From Armatimonadota bacterium (GTDB taxonomy: Bacteria > Armatimonadota > Fimbriimonadia > Fimbriimonadales > Fimbriimonadaceae): 64,000 nt of DNA. The translations under genes and the position numbers were made by a program. The stretch spans positions 410,667 through 474,666 of the forward strand of contig DAIDHV010000001.1 in assembly GCA_027451905.1 (NCBI GenBank). Direction: 5' to 3'. The stretch's first letter is position 1; each line of letters opens with the position of its first letter. The notes below the pieces were generated by a model. That model had not been told where the DNA came from. It was given only the letters and a program-made list of their open reading frames with translations, and made no database searches. Shown here in pieces: positions 50,525-59,122 of this stretch.

Positions 50525-53302
50525 TCAGGTCGCTAAGCCGAGTACCTTTTGGTCTCGAAGTGAAAGCGCAGTCCCATCAATCATTTTAACGTCTGGCCGG
50601 CGCAATCTTGACCGCTCGCACTTCAAATAAGGGCTGGCTTCAAACTGAACCGTAACTTCTCCCTGGCTCAATTCAACCCAGCTGACTTTAAGCATCGTTG
50701 CAAGTTCGTGGATTCCAAAGGAAGCAAGAGCCAACAAATCCTCACTGCTCACGCTTATTTTGGCAATAAAATCTTGACTATCCTTGGCTTCCGTACTCTT
50801 CTTAAACTCTTCAAAGCCAGCGTTGACTGCCTTCCTTACCGCCAGCAGAACCGCGAAATGGGATTGAAGCGGACTCGCTTCGATTTCGGTTAAACGATCT
50901 TCGCTAGGCTCTTCAAAAAGCTGCAGATGGATGGACTGACAGCAATCAATCTGGGGGTTGCGGCACAGTTTTTGCCATGTCTCTTCGCAGGTGTAGGGCA
51001 AAAGGGGAGCCAAAAGCTTGAGCAGCTTTCTGAGCACCAAATAGCAAGCGGTTTGAGCAGAACGCCTTTTGGGCCAATCTTTTCCTTCGCAATACAGACA
51101 ATCTTTGCTAACGTCCAGATAGAAACTGCTTAACTCAGTTCTGCAGAAGTTATGGATTGCGCTTAAGACCGCCCCAAACTCATAATCTCGGTACATTCTC
51201 ACGCAGTCATTGCAGAGCAGCTCCGTTTGCTCAACAATCCATTCATCAAGAGGAAGCAGGCTTGCCACTTCCATAGAAGGATCAAAGTCGTACAGGTTAG
51301 AAAGCAAAAACCGGAGGGTGTTGCGGACGTTCCTATAGTTGTCTCCAAAAACCTGCAAAAGGGCATCTGAACAAGGCACGTCGTTTTCGTAATCAACCGA
51401 TGCGGTCCAGTACCGAATGATATCAGCCCCAAATTTATCGCAGGCTGCAACCGGATCAACCACGTTTCCAAGCCGCTTACTCATTTTTGCGCCCTTGTCG
51501 TCGGTCACAAAGCCGCACGTCATGACCGCCTTATAGGGGGCTGAACCTTTGACCGCTGTTGCCAGTATCAGGGAGGAATTAAACCATCCACGATGCTGAT
51601 CGGAACCTTCTAGGTACATATCGGCTGGCCACTCTTCAGCCCATTCTGGTTCAACACTGCCTTCAAGAACGCACATTGAGGTTGAGCCAGAATCAAACCA
51701 AACATCCAGCACATCGGTCTCTTTTCGAAACTCGGTCTCACCAGTTGTGGGATGCCGGTACCCCTCCGGCAAAATCTCCGCCGCCGGCAAATCAAACCAT
51801 GCGTCTGATCCTTTTTCTTCAATAAGTTTGGCAACCGATTCAATTGCGATTGGATCCAACACCGGCTCGTTGCTCGGCACTCCATAAAAAATGGGAATAC
51901 CAACCCCCCACGGACGCTGACGCGAAATGCACCAATCAGGCCGATTGGTAATCATTGCCGTGATCCTTGCCTTGCCTGATTCTGGCAACCAATCCACTTT
52001 CTCGATTTCGGACAGCATTTTGGATCTTAAATGCTTGTGCTCTAGGCCAACAAACCACTGTTCGGTGGCACGGAAGATGACTGGCTGTTCATCCCTTTCT
52101 GCGTAAGGGTAGCTGTGGGAGTAATCGTAAACTTTGAGCAAATTTCCGACTTCGGCAAGGCGGTTGACGACTACCGTATCGCAGTCTTTATAAGAAACGC
52201 CCTTAAATTCCCCCGCTTCTTCGGTTAGAATTCCTCGCTCGTCAACGGGGGTCAAAACTGGCAGATTGTACCGCTGACCGGTGTAGAAGTCATCCCTTCC
52301 GTGCCCTGGTGCGGTATGAACAACCCCGGTTCCGTCTTCCATCGTGACGTAATCGGCAAGGACCGCCAAAGAGTCTCTTCCAAAGATCGGATGGGCAAAG
52401 GTAGACCCTTCAATAGAGGCTCCGAGATCAATCCACTCAATCGAATAGTTTGTCCAGCCCAAAGCTTCCGCAACCTTGGTCACCAATTTATTGGCGATCA
52501 AATAATGGTCATTTTGGACTTTAACCACCGCATACTCTTCGGCTGGATTAAAGGCAACCGCAAGGTTCGCGGGAATTGTCCACGGAGTTGTAGTCCAAAT
52601 GATTGTGTAAAAATTGGGGGCTTTCTTGCTAAACCCGTTCAAATCATTCTTAAGCGGAAACCGTACATAAATGGCTTTGCTGACGTGGTCTCGATAGACA
52701 ATTTCCGTGTCGGCTAACGCGGTCCTGCTAGTTGGGCTCCAGAGGGTTGGGCGCAGCCCCTTGTAAACATAGCCCTCCTCGACCAGCCGCTTAAAGACTC
52801 TGATGATCTCGGCTTCGAATCTAAAGTCCATGGTTGCATACGGCTTTTCCCACAAACCAAAAACGCCCAACCTCCGGAACTGCTCAACTTGGATTTCTAG
52901 GTACTTTTTGGCATGTTCTCGACAAGCTGCCCTGAGCTCAATCACGGAAGGAGATTGCTTTTTCTCGTGAAATGCCCTCATTACCGCTTGCTCTATGGGA
53001 AGGCCATGATTATCAAATCCCGGTACATACGGGGCCCGATAACCCATCATAGACCTTGTTTTGACTACAAAATCCTTTAGGATCTTGTTAAGTGCGGTGC
53101 CGATGTGGATGGGGCTGTTGGTGTAAGGTGGTCCGTCATGCAAAACAAAACTAGGCGAATCTAGTCGGGCATTTTGGATGAGGTGGTAAAGACCAGAATC
53201 GTTCCATGCCTGCATTAGTTGCGGCTCTAGTGACGGCAAATTCGCCTTCATCGGAATGGTTGCGTCTGCATCCGGCAAATTCAACGAAGCGCGAAGATCC
53301 AT
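50525..53302 (-). CDS. ileS: Isoleucine-tRNA ligase
   Basis: 925 residues, bacterial type. The HIGH-type motif is HIGTALNKILKD and the KMSKS motif is GAKMSKRLGNV; the CP1 editing domain has the conserved TTPWTIPANLA. It charges tRNA-Ile and edits valine. The C-terminal zinc finger is degenerate: only one Cys (LKCERSRLRRP) remains of the usual four. TACACT sits 5 nt upstream of the ATG, consistent with a leaderless start. It is the first gene of the ileS-lspA unit. Confidence 0.96.
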   Translation of the reverse strand: MDLRASLNLPDADATIPMKANLPSLEPQLMQAWNDSGLYHLIQNARLDSPSFVLHDGPPYTNSPIHIGTALNKILKDFVVKTRSMMGYRAPYVPGFDNHGLPIEQAVMRAFHEKKQSPSVIELRAACREHAKKYLEIQVEQFRRLGVFGLWEKPYATMDFRFEAEIIRVFKRLVEEGYVYKGLRPTLWSPTSRTALADTEIVYRDHVSKAIYVRFPLKNDLNGFSKKAPNFYTIIWTTTPWTIPANLAVAFNPAEEYAVVKVQNDHYLIANKLVTKVAEALGWTNYSIEWIDLGASIEGSTFAHPIFGRDSLAVLADYVTMEDGTGVVHTAPGHGRDDFYTGQRYNLPVLTPVDERGILTEEAGEFKGVSYKDCDTVVVNRLAEVGNLLKVYDYSHSYPYAERDEQPVIFRATEQWFVGLEHKHLRSKMLSEIEKVDWLPESGKARITAMITNRPDWCISRQRPWGVGIPIFYGVPSNEPVLDPIAIESVAKLIEEKGSDAWFDLPAAEILPEGYRHPTTGETEFRKETDVLDVWFDSGSTSMCVLEGSVEPEWAEEWPADMYLEGSDQHRGWFNSSLILATAVKGSAPYKAVMTCGFVTDDKGAKMSKRLGNVVDPVAACDKFGADIIRYWTASVDYENDVPCSDALLQVFGDNYRNVRNTLRFLLSNLYDFDPSMEVASLLPLDEWIVEQTELLCNDCVRMYRDYEFGAVLSAIHNFCRTELSSFYLDVSKDCLYCEGKDWPKRRSAQTACYLVLRKLLKLLAPLLPYTCEETWQKLCRNPQIDCCQSIHLQLFEEPSEDRLTEIEASPLQSHFAVLLAVRKAVNAGFEEFKKSTEAKDSQDFIAKISVSSEDLLALASFGIHELATMLKVSWVELSQGEVTVQFEASPYLKCERSRLRRPDVKMIDGTALSLRDQKVLGLAT

Positions 53303-53307
53303 AGGAA

Positions 53308-53313
53308 AGTGTA
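53308..53313 (-). promoter_or_regulatory. -10 element of the ileS promoter (leaderless)
   Basis: TACACT on the minus strand, 5 nt before the ATG. No SD sequence fits. Confidence 0.5.
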
Positions 53314-53356
53314 ATTTTACCTTCCGCCCCTTGTTTCAAGAGTAAAATTGGGGAAA

Positions 53357-53563
53357 GTGGCAGATCCCAAGGTCAATTCTAGGCAAACTGATGAGAAACG
53401 CCCCCCAAAATCTCCACTTTGGTTATGCCTCGTTTTTCCTCCGTTAGTGGCTTGGAAGCACGGCTGGATCCCGTTTTTACTGACGTCCCTCCTGTTTTTA
53501 TATGGATGGGCCCCTGCAATCCCCGCTGCTTTGTACTACAACGGAAATTGCAAGGGCACCTAG
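53357..53563 (+). CDS. YqaE/Pmp3-family small membrane protein
   Basis: 68 residues from GTG at 53357 (TTG at 53348 also in frame). Two hydrophobic spans, LWLCLVFPPLVAWKHGWIPF and LLTSLLFLYGWAPAIPAALY, carry the FPPL and P-x-I-x-ALY pattern of Pmp3/YqaE proteolipids. These modulate membrane potential in yeast and are stress induced; the bacterial role is unclear. The N-terminus is longer and polar. Confidence 0.65.
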   Translation: MADPKVNSRQTDEKRPPKSPLWLCLVFPPLVAWKHGWIPFLLTSLLFLYGWAPAIPAALYYNGNCKGT

Positions 53564-53595
53564 TGGAATCTGGCAAGCCTAGGTACTACAAGGGG

Positions 53596-54165
53596 CTAGA
53601 ACCGAAATACGGTGTAGGAAAGACTGATATTCAGTCCCGAAAAATTAAATCCATCGGTTGATCCCAGCCAATCATAAGCCAAAGAAAGTTCGTAATTTTT
53701 GTCAAAGATGATTCCTGCTTTCAGCTGGGCAATCGGCAAAAGCTTTTTGGCGGCATAGTGGCTTCCTGCATAGTTAAAGGTGTAGTCGGCATAAGCCCCT
53801 CCTAAGCCAGCTTTGACATACGGCTCAAAGTTCTTATTGAGTTCAGGAATAGGAAAGTTATAGGAAATCATCCCCGCAAGGACTGTGATGTTTTGGCCAC
53901 CGTTCGAGATGCTCAAAGCGGCCAATGATGGGCCAAACCTGCCATCGGAAATTTTTGGGGCTGGACCCAAATCAAGGCCGAACTTAAAGATATCCTTGCC
54001 AAGTACGGATTGAATTTTCGTATCGCTTGGCAAAAAGTAGCCTGCAGAAACTCCAACTCCAAACTCGTTATGGTTAGCATCAAAATGAGCCAAATCTTGG
54101 GCGCTTGCAATCGAGGCGCCGACGAACAACAAACCAACAATAGGAAGCGCAGGGCTAAACTTCAT
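53596..54165 (-). CDS. Outer-membrane beta-barrel-like protein
   Basis: 189 residues. A signal peptide (ALPIVGLLFVGASIASA) is followed by alternating amphipathic beta-strands (EFGVGVSAGYFLPSD, FEPYVKAGLGGAYADY, YELSLAYDWLG) and a C-terminal aromatic strand (LNISLSYTVFRF), as expected for an 8-stranded barrel assembled by BAM. Function not assigned. Its presence supports a diderm envelope. Confidence 0.75.
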   Translation of the reverse strand: MKFSPALPIVGLLFVGASIASAQDLAHFDANHNEFGVGVSAGYFLPSDTKIQSVLGKDIFKFGLDLGPAPKISDGRFGPSLAALSISNGGQNITVLAGMISYNFPIPELNKNFEPYVKAGLGGAYADYTFNYAGSHYAAKKLLPIAQLKAGIIFDKNYELSLAYDWLGSTDGFNFSGLNISLSYTVFRF

Positions 54166-54254
54166 TGGAACTTGTTTTACCAGATTCAGGGTCCCGTAAA
54201 TAAGAGGCAGAAATACACCGTTCCTGCCAGCCCAAATTCCCGACTAAAGCAAGG

Positions 54255-54980
54255 TCACAGAGTGAGACCGCCATCAACCGTGATGACCTGACCCGTAACA
54301 TAGCCGCTTGTTGGTGAGCATAGGAAGGAAACAACCGAAGCAACATCAGCACCAGAACCAAGCCGACCGGCTGGTGCTGTCTTCACTACATACTCCTTCA
54401 TTTCCGCTGGCAAATGCTCTGTCATGTCCGATTCAATAAATCCGGGGGCTACCGCATTGCATGTGATGCCTCGAGAACCATACTCCTTGGCCACCGAACG
54501 TGTTAATCCTTCAATCCCTGCCTTCGAGGCCGCGTAATTTGACTGCCCCGCCGCGCCGGTTGAAGCAATAATGGAGGAGATATTAACTATTCGACCGTAC
54601 CTTGCCTTCATCATAACCTTGGAAAAAGCACGGATCATGTAAAACGTGCCCGACAAATTGGTTTGAATCACAGATTGCCAATCTTCATCCTTCATCCTAA
54701 GGATCAACGTGTCATGAGTTATTCCTGCATTGTTGACAAGGGCAGAGGGCGTTCCGATCTGCTCAACCACCGCCAAAGCAAGGGCATCCACAGATGCGGC
54801 ATCAGCAATGTTGCATCCAAAACCAACGTGTCCTTGCCCCGGCAGCTCGCCAGCAACTGCCTGAGATCTTTCCGCGTTTGTCGAAACGCAGGCAACCTTA
54901 AAACCAGATTCGGCCAAGCTTAAGGCTATTGCCTTTCCAATACCGCGGCTTGCTCCTGAAACAACTGCAATCGGGTCCAT
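54255..54980 (-). CDS. fabG: 3-oxoacyl-[acyl-carrier-protein] reductase
   Basis: 241 residues of the short-chain dehydrogenase family. NADPH motif [17 protein letters not shown] near the start, catalytic Ser and Tyr-x3-Lys in [11 protein letters not shown], and the C-terminal [16 protein letters not shown] typical of FabG. It reduces beta-ketoacyl-ACP in fatty acid elongation. The ATG starts [11 protein letters not shown]. It lies downstream of fabD on the same strand with a 190-bp gap; no acpP is seen between. Confidence 0.93.
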   Translation of the reverse strand: MDPIAVVSGASRGIGKAIALSLAESGFKVACVSTNAERSQAVAGELPGQGHVGFGCNIADAASVDALALAVVEQIGTPSALVNNAGITHDTLILRMKDEDWQSVIQTNLSGTFYMIRAFSKVMMKARYGRIVNISSIIASTGAAGQSNYAASKAGIEGLTRSVAKEYGSRGITCNAVAPGFIESDMTEHLPAEMKEYVVKTAPAGRLGSGADVASVVSFLCSPTSGYVTGQVITVDGGLTL

Positions 54981-55172
54981 GATTTCATTTTGCCAGATAT
55001 CACGGCACTACGAGGATGTTGAACAATTGCTGATCCATGGCAAGTGTTCAAGGTAACCGTCTGATTTGCGCGGAAACCAGCCGGTTACCGGCGATGTTCA
55101 GGTTCAAAGAACATTCACATCGCTTCCCCGCTCCTGCCGGACCAGGTGGGTTTTGAGTTCCTCAACATCTGC

Positions 55173-56114
55173 CTAGGGTCTGATGGAAGCCACCGTTGTT
55201 TCCAAAGAATCAAGATCAGTAACCCTGAGGCACGAAGCCTCGCTGGAAATTCTTTTGATAAGTCCAGAAAGAACACTGCCTGTACCGCATTCAACAAAGG
55301 TTGTCATTTCATCTCTTATCATGTTCTGGACAAGTTCGGTCCATTTCACCGTTGATTTCAGCCCCTCCTGAAGCAAACCCTTCATCGCTGTCGGTCTGCC
55401 TACTGCTTCCGCAGTGACGTTGGAATAGATCGGTCCTCCCGCGGTCGGGCTTTGAAACTCCAGATCATCAAGTCCCTCAAACAACTCCTTTGCCGCCTGG
55501 TCCATAAGCGGGCTATGAAAGGCTCCGCTCACATTAAGGGGCAAAACCCGCTTGGCACCATTGGCAGAGGCTAATTGACACGCAGATTGAACCGCTTCCA
55601 CTTCACCAGACAAAACAAGCTGGCCCGGGCAATTGTCATTGGCAATCACAACAATTCCATCAATTTGGCTAAGCAGCCCTTGCAAAACATCTTTACTCAA
55701 CCCGAGAACTGCTGCCATCATCCCAGGTGCCGCCTGGCCCGCTTGGGCCATCAACAGGCCCCTTCTTTGCACCAGTCTTGCCCCATCCGCAATCGACAAC
55801 ATTCCGCTGACGGCAAGAGCCGCATATTCGCCAACGCTGTGGCCCGCAAATCCTGCGATTCGGACTTGACCAGCTAAGTGAGACTGAAGACACTTTGCCG
55901 CCGCAACCGAGGTTGTAAACAATGCCAACTGGGCATTTTCAGTTTTTCTTAGTTCATTTTCCGAAGCCTTAAAGCAAAGCTGTGCCATGTCCACCCCCGT
56001 GATGGATGTCACGAGTTCAAACACTTCCCTTGCCTCGGACCTAACTTCAAAGAGCTCTTGTCCCATGCCCGGACTTTGTGAACCCTGCCCGGGAAAGACT
56101 AATGCGACTGCCAT
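55173..56114 (-). CDS. fabD: Malonyl-CoA:ACP transacylase
   Basis: 313 residues from the inner ATG at 56114 (the outer at 56138 adds 8 residues). FPGQGSQSPGMG opens the domain, the catalytic Ser is in GHSVGEYAAL and the His in GAFHSPLM. TACGAT lies 9 nt upstream of the inner ATG, favouring it. It loads malonate onto ACP. The pair fabD-fabG is a partial fab cluster; fabH and plsX are not present. Confidence 0.93.
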   Translation of the reverse strand: MAVALVFPGQGSQSPGMGQELFEVRSEAREVFELVTSITGVDMAQLCFKASENELRKTENAQLALFTTSVAAAKCLQSHLAGQVRIAGFAGHSVGEYAALAVSGMLSIADGARLVQRRGLLMAQAGQAAPGMMAAVLGLSKDVLQGLLSQIDGIVVIANDNCPGQLVLSGEVEAVQSACQLASANGAKRVLPLNVSGAFHSPLMDQAAKELFEGLDDLEFQSPTAGGPIYSNVTAEAVGRPTAMKGLLQEGLKSTVKWTELVQNMIRDEMTTFVECGTGSVLSGLIKRISSEASCLRVTDLDSLETTVASIRP

Positions 56115-56240
56115 GTTCAAAAGATCGTACCGCCTCATTTCCTCGTTCGGTGAATTGAAGGGATCAAAAAAAAATCGTGGGGTTGATGTCAGATTTGTCT
56201 AAAATCAAGGCCGACGGCGTAGAATAGGAGTAAAGATCCT

Positions 56241-56999
56241 ATGAAAGTTTTTGAAAATCACAAAGGTCAGTTCATTGCCTTAGGAGTCACATTATTGGCA
56301 ATTGGTGCGGGATGCGCCCATCCAACCAAAATGATCAACGGAACCACTAGCGGAATTTCTGGCAGCGGGACTGGCTCCCAGGATGTTGCAGGAGATCAGC
56401 CAGCTCAAAACCCATCCAACGCCTCACCAGACTCATCTTCCTCCGAAACTTCTTCAGCCTCTCAAGCCTCAAACGGCGGATCAGTTCCCCAATTTGGGCC
56501 CGACGCAGCTGCTTCATTGGCTCCCAAAGTTCCTACTGGAACGTTTGTTGGTTTGGACGGCAAGAAATATGATCTGGCCAAGCTAAAAGGTCAGGTAGTT
56601 GTCATCGACTACTGGGCGCCTTGGTGTCCACCCTGCAGACTAGGGCTTCCCTTCACTCAACGAATGGCAGACACTTTCAAGGGCAAAGGGCTAACCGTGA
56701 TTGCAGCCACAACCGATCCTAAAGTTCCTGGCGCAGGAGACACTCTTGCCAGCATTCAGCAATTCGTTAAGACCAACCACTATTCGATGAATGTTGCTCT
56801 AGACAAAGGAGCTAAATTTGCCCAAGAAATGCAAATTACTGAACTACCCACCACTTTGTTTATAAACAAAAAGGGAGAAGTGGTTGCTAGGGAAGTGGGC
56901 TTGTACCCTCAATCAGATTCTATAGCTAATCTCCAGAAAGCAGGGTTGAATGTTGGTTCTTTTGCCCCACAGAATGACCCCACAACCAATTCTCAGTAA
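56241..56999 (+). CDS. TlpA/ResA-like thioredoxin-domain lipoprotein
   Basis: 252 residues. An N-terminal hydrophobic stretch ends at Cys25 (LAIGAGC), a plausible lipobox, followed by a Ser/Gly/Pro-rich linker of ~75 residues. The thioredoxin domain (~100-240) has WAPWCPPCR with Cys129 and Cys132, and cis-proline in TELPTTLF. It reduces periplasmic disulfides, for example in cytochrome or enzyme maturation. AGGAG precedes the ATG. Confidence 0.88.
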   Translation: MKVFENHKGQFIALGVTLLAIGAGCAHPTKMINGTTSGISGSGTGSQDVAGDQPAQNPSNASPDSSSSETSSASQASNGGSVPQFGPDAAASLAPKVPTGTFVGLDGKKYDLAKLKGQVVVIDYWAPWCPPCRLGLPFTQRMADTFKGKGLTVIAATTDPKVPGAGDTLASIQQFVKTNHYSMNVALDKGAKFAQEMQITELPTTLFINKKGEVVAREVGLYPQSDSIANLQKAGLNVGSFAPQNDPTTNSQ

Positions 57000-57050
57000 C
57001 TGAACAGTCAGGTCAGCGAGGGCACTCGTTCGGATAAAGCCTTCTTGGCA

Positions 57051-57090
57051 AAAAACCCACGGAGAAATGATTCCTTCGTGGGTTTAGTTA
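57051..57090. terminator. Bidirectional terminator
   Basis: A 9-bp stem (57053-57061 with 57077-57085) with A-run on the left and TTT on the right sits between the convergent TlpA-like and msrA genes. Confidence 0.75.
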
Positions 57091-57105
57091 TTTGTCATTC
57101 AGCTC

Positions 57106-57588
57106 TTACAGATGGCAAGAACTGAGGCCACGCTTGGCAAGATACTTTTGGTGATAATCTTCCGCTGGCCAGAAGTCGGGAGCAGGCTCAATCGAGGTTG
57201 CAATTGGCTTTTTGAAGCGTCCGCTTTGGTCTAGAGACGCTTTGATCTGCTCGGCAACTGCTTTCTGTTGCTCATCGTGATAAAAAACCACCGACCGGTA
57301 TTGAGTACCCACATCCGGCCCCTGACGATTCACCTGGGTTGGATCGTGAAGCTTAAAGAACATTTCTACTAAGGCTTCGTAGGGGATTTGGTCTGCATCA
57401 AATTCAACTTCCACAACTTCGGCATGGCCAGTTAAGTCACCGCAAACATCTTTGTAGGTTGGATTTTGCAAATGGCCGCCGGCATAGCCAACTTTGGTCT
57501 CGATCACTCCAGGAAGGACTCGAAAAGCCTCCTCAACGCCCCAAAAACAACCGGCTCCGAAAGTAGCCTTCTTCAAATTTTCGCTCAT
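57106..57588 (-). CDS. msrA: Peptide methionine-(S)-sulfoxide reductase MsrA
   Basis: 160 residues. The active-site GAGCFWGVEE has the nucleophile Cys14; KVGYAGG, GHAEVVEV and EPAPDFWPAEDYHQ are conserved. A C-terminal Cys (LSSCHL) can act as resolving cysteine. It repairs methionine-S-sulfoxide. TACATA lies 4 nt before the ATG. With the fRMsr gene in this window it covers both free and bound Met oxidation. Confidence 0.96.
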   Translation of the reverse strand: MSENLKKATFGAGCFWGVEEAFRVLPGVIETKVGYAGGHLQNPTYKDVCGDLTGHAEVVEVEFDADQIPYEALVEMFFKLHDPTQVNRQGPDVGTQYRSVVFYHDEQQKAVAEQIKASLDQSGRFKKPIATSIEPAPDFWPAEDYHQKYLAKRGLSSCHL

Positions 57589-57648
57589 GTCTTATGTACG
57601 TAAATCAATGCAAAAGGAAGACAGTTTGTTCCCAATTTTTCGGTCTCG

Positions 57649-58101
57649 TCAGTTTGCCTGTGCCTGAGCTGCCAGAGCCAAGGCATCGGCTTTTAGCATT
57701 TTCACCATGTTGCTAAGCCCAAGGTTCTTCCCCATTGAAAGTTCTTTCCCAAAGATTTCTAGGGCAATATCGTTGGGAATGTTCTGCACTTCGACAGGTG
57801 TTGCGCCTGCTAACCCTTCTTTCAGAATTACGGCTAGGGCCATTGCCGAGATGCCCTGAGGGTTATCCACTGCAAATTCAAATTCCAGCTTTCCAAGCGG
57901 TGAAAGCTCCGTACCTAGATAGACTTCACTTTCACATCCTGGAACCCGATTGCCATCCGTCCTTAAAACTCCCACGGAAGACTCATGGCGGTATCGGCGG
58001 CCGTAGTCAACCAAGACTTCTATGCGCTCCGAACGGTCTTCATAAAGGCTGAGGTCTTCAAGGAGGCTCGCTAATTTTGGAAGGGCAGCTAAAGAACTCA
58101 A
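57649..58101 (-). CDS. sufE: SufE-like sulfur acceptor
   Basis: 150 residues from TTG at 58101, which overlaps the upstream rhodanese stop as TTGA (an ATG at 58140 would overlap by 43 bp). The conserved RVPGCESEV has the acceptor Cys at residue 56 and the rest of the SufE fold follows ([20 protein letters not shown]). SufE takes sulfur from SufS and passes it to SufB. The rhodanese pair suggests a shared persulfide pathway. sufBCDS are not here. Confidence 0.88.
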   Translation of the reverse strand: MSSLAALPKLASLLEDLSLYEDRSERIEVLVDYGRRYRHESSVGVLRTDGNRVPGCESEVYLGTELSPLGKLEFEFAVDNPQGISAMALAVILKEGLAGATPVEVQNIPNDIALEIFGKELSMGKNLGLSNMVKMLKADALALAAQAQAN

Positions 58102-58979
58102 GGGCCCGTTTCTATTGGGACCTTGACCGAGTTGCCCCATTCCGTCCAGCTGCCATCATAATTACGAACCGAGTTGTACCCAAGCAAGTACTTCAAGACA
58201 AACCATGTATGGCTAGACCGCTCTCCGATCCTGCAATACGCAATCACCTCATCGCTTGAGTTCAATCCGGCTTCGTTTTCGTAGATTGCCCTCAAATCAG
58301 ATGCAGACCGAAACGTTCCGTCTTCGGGATTGATTGCCCTTGCCCAAGGAACGTTTTTTGCGGTTGGGATATGACCACCGCGAAGGGCGCCCTCATTGGG
58401 ATATCCCTCCATATGAAGGATTTCTCCCGAAAACTCTTTGGGAGAGCGTACGTCGACCAACTTGCCTCCCGCTTGCAGATGGCTCAGAACCTCGTCCTTG
58501 AACGCCCGGGCTTGTGTATCGTTTCGGGCCATGGCCGTAAAGTGGGAAGTCTGCGAAACGGGAACGTCCCGAACCATGGGTCGCTTTTCTTGTTCCCACT
58601 TCAGCCTGCCACCGTCTAAAATTCGCGTATTTGTGATTCCGAAGAGTTCAAAGACCCACAAAGCGTAAGTAGCCCACCAGTTATTTTTGTCGCCATAAAA
58701 AATAATCGTTGTCTTTTCATCGGCACCAAGTCGGCGCATTAGAGTCTGAAATGGCTCTTGCTGAATGTAATCCCTTGTGATTTTGTCATTCAGGTCCGAG
58801 GTCCAATCCACTTCAAATGCCCCCGGAATGTGGCCCAAAGTGTAGAGCAGTGGATCTTCATTCGATTCAATCAAGCAAACTTGAGGGTCATTAAGGTGAT
58901 CGGCAAGCCAATCGGTGTCTACAAGTTTTTCTGGCCGAACATACCCGCGAGCTTGGATGGATTCGATCGCCGTTTTCAT
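58098..58979 (-). CDS. Thiosulfate/3-mercaptopyruvate sulfurtransferase (two-domain rhodanese)
   Basis: 293 residues. Two rhodanese domains; the C-terminal active loop is [12 protein letters not shown] with Cys249, and the first domain lacks a catalytic Cys as usual. The CRIGERS loop is the type seen in thiosulfate sulfurtransferases (CRxGxR). GGAAAGAC precedes the ATG. It is translationally coupled to sufE, suggesting it supplies sulfur for Fe-S assembly or cyanide detoxification. Confidence 0.92.
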   Translation of the reverse strand: MKTAIESIQARGYVRPEKLVDTDWLADHLNDPQVCLIESNEDPLLYTLGHIPGAFEVDWTSDLNDKITRDYIQQEPFQTLMRRLGADEKTTIIFYGDKNNWWATYALWVFELFGITNTRILDGGRLKWEQEKRPMVRDVPVSQTSHFTAMARNDTQARAFKDEVLSHLQAGGKLVDVRSPKEFSGEILHMEGYPNEGALRGGHIPTAKNVPWARAINPEDGTFRSASDLRAIYENEAGLNSSDEVIAYCRIGERSSHTWFVLKYLLGYNSVRNYDGSWTEWGNSVKVPIETGP

Positions 58980-59110
58980 GTCTTTCCAACTACTACGATG
59001 CCTCGCCTTAGCCTATTGCCAACTGAAGCGGGATCACGCTGAAGTCGGGCGCTTTGAGGCATTTCAAAGGCAGAAACCGAGCCCAGAATCAATCCTCATG
59101 ATGACTATCG

Positions 59111-59116
59111 TATAGT
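59111..59116 (+). promoter_or_regulatory. -10 element of the uvrB promoter (leaderless)
   Basis: TATAGT, 6 nt before the ATG at 59123, with no SD. Confidence 0.5.
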
Positions 59117-59122
59117 AGAAGT

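Noticed and set aside
52900-53302. HIGT instead of HIGH in IleRS as an anomaly
   Set aside because: HIGT is a variant I associate with other bacterial IleRS proteins; not a sign of inactivity.
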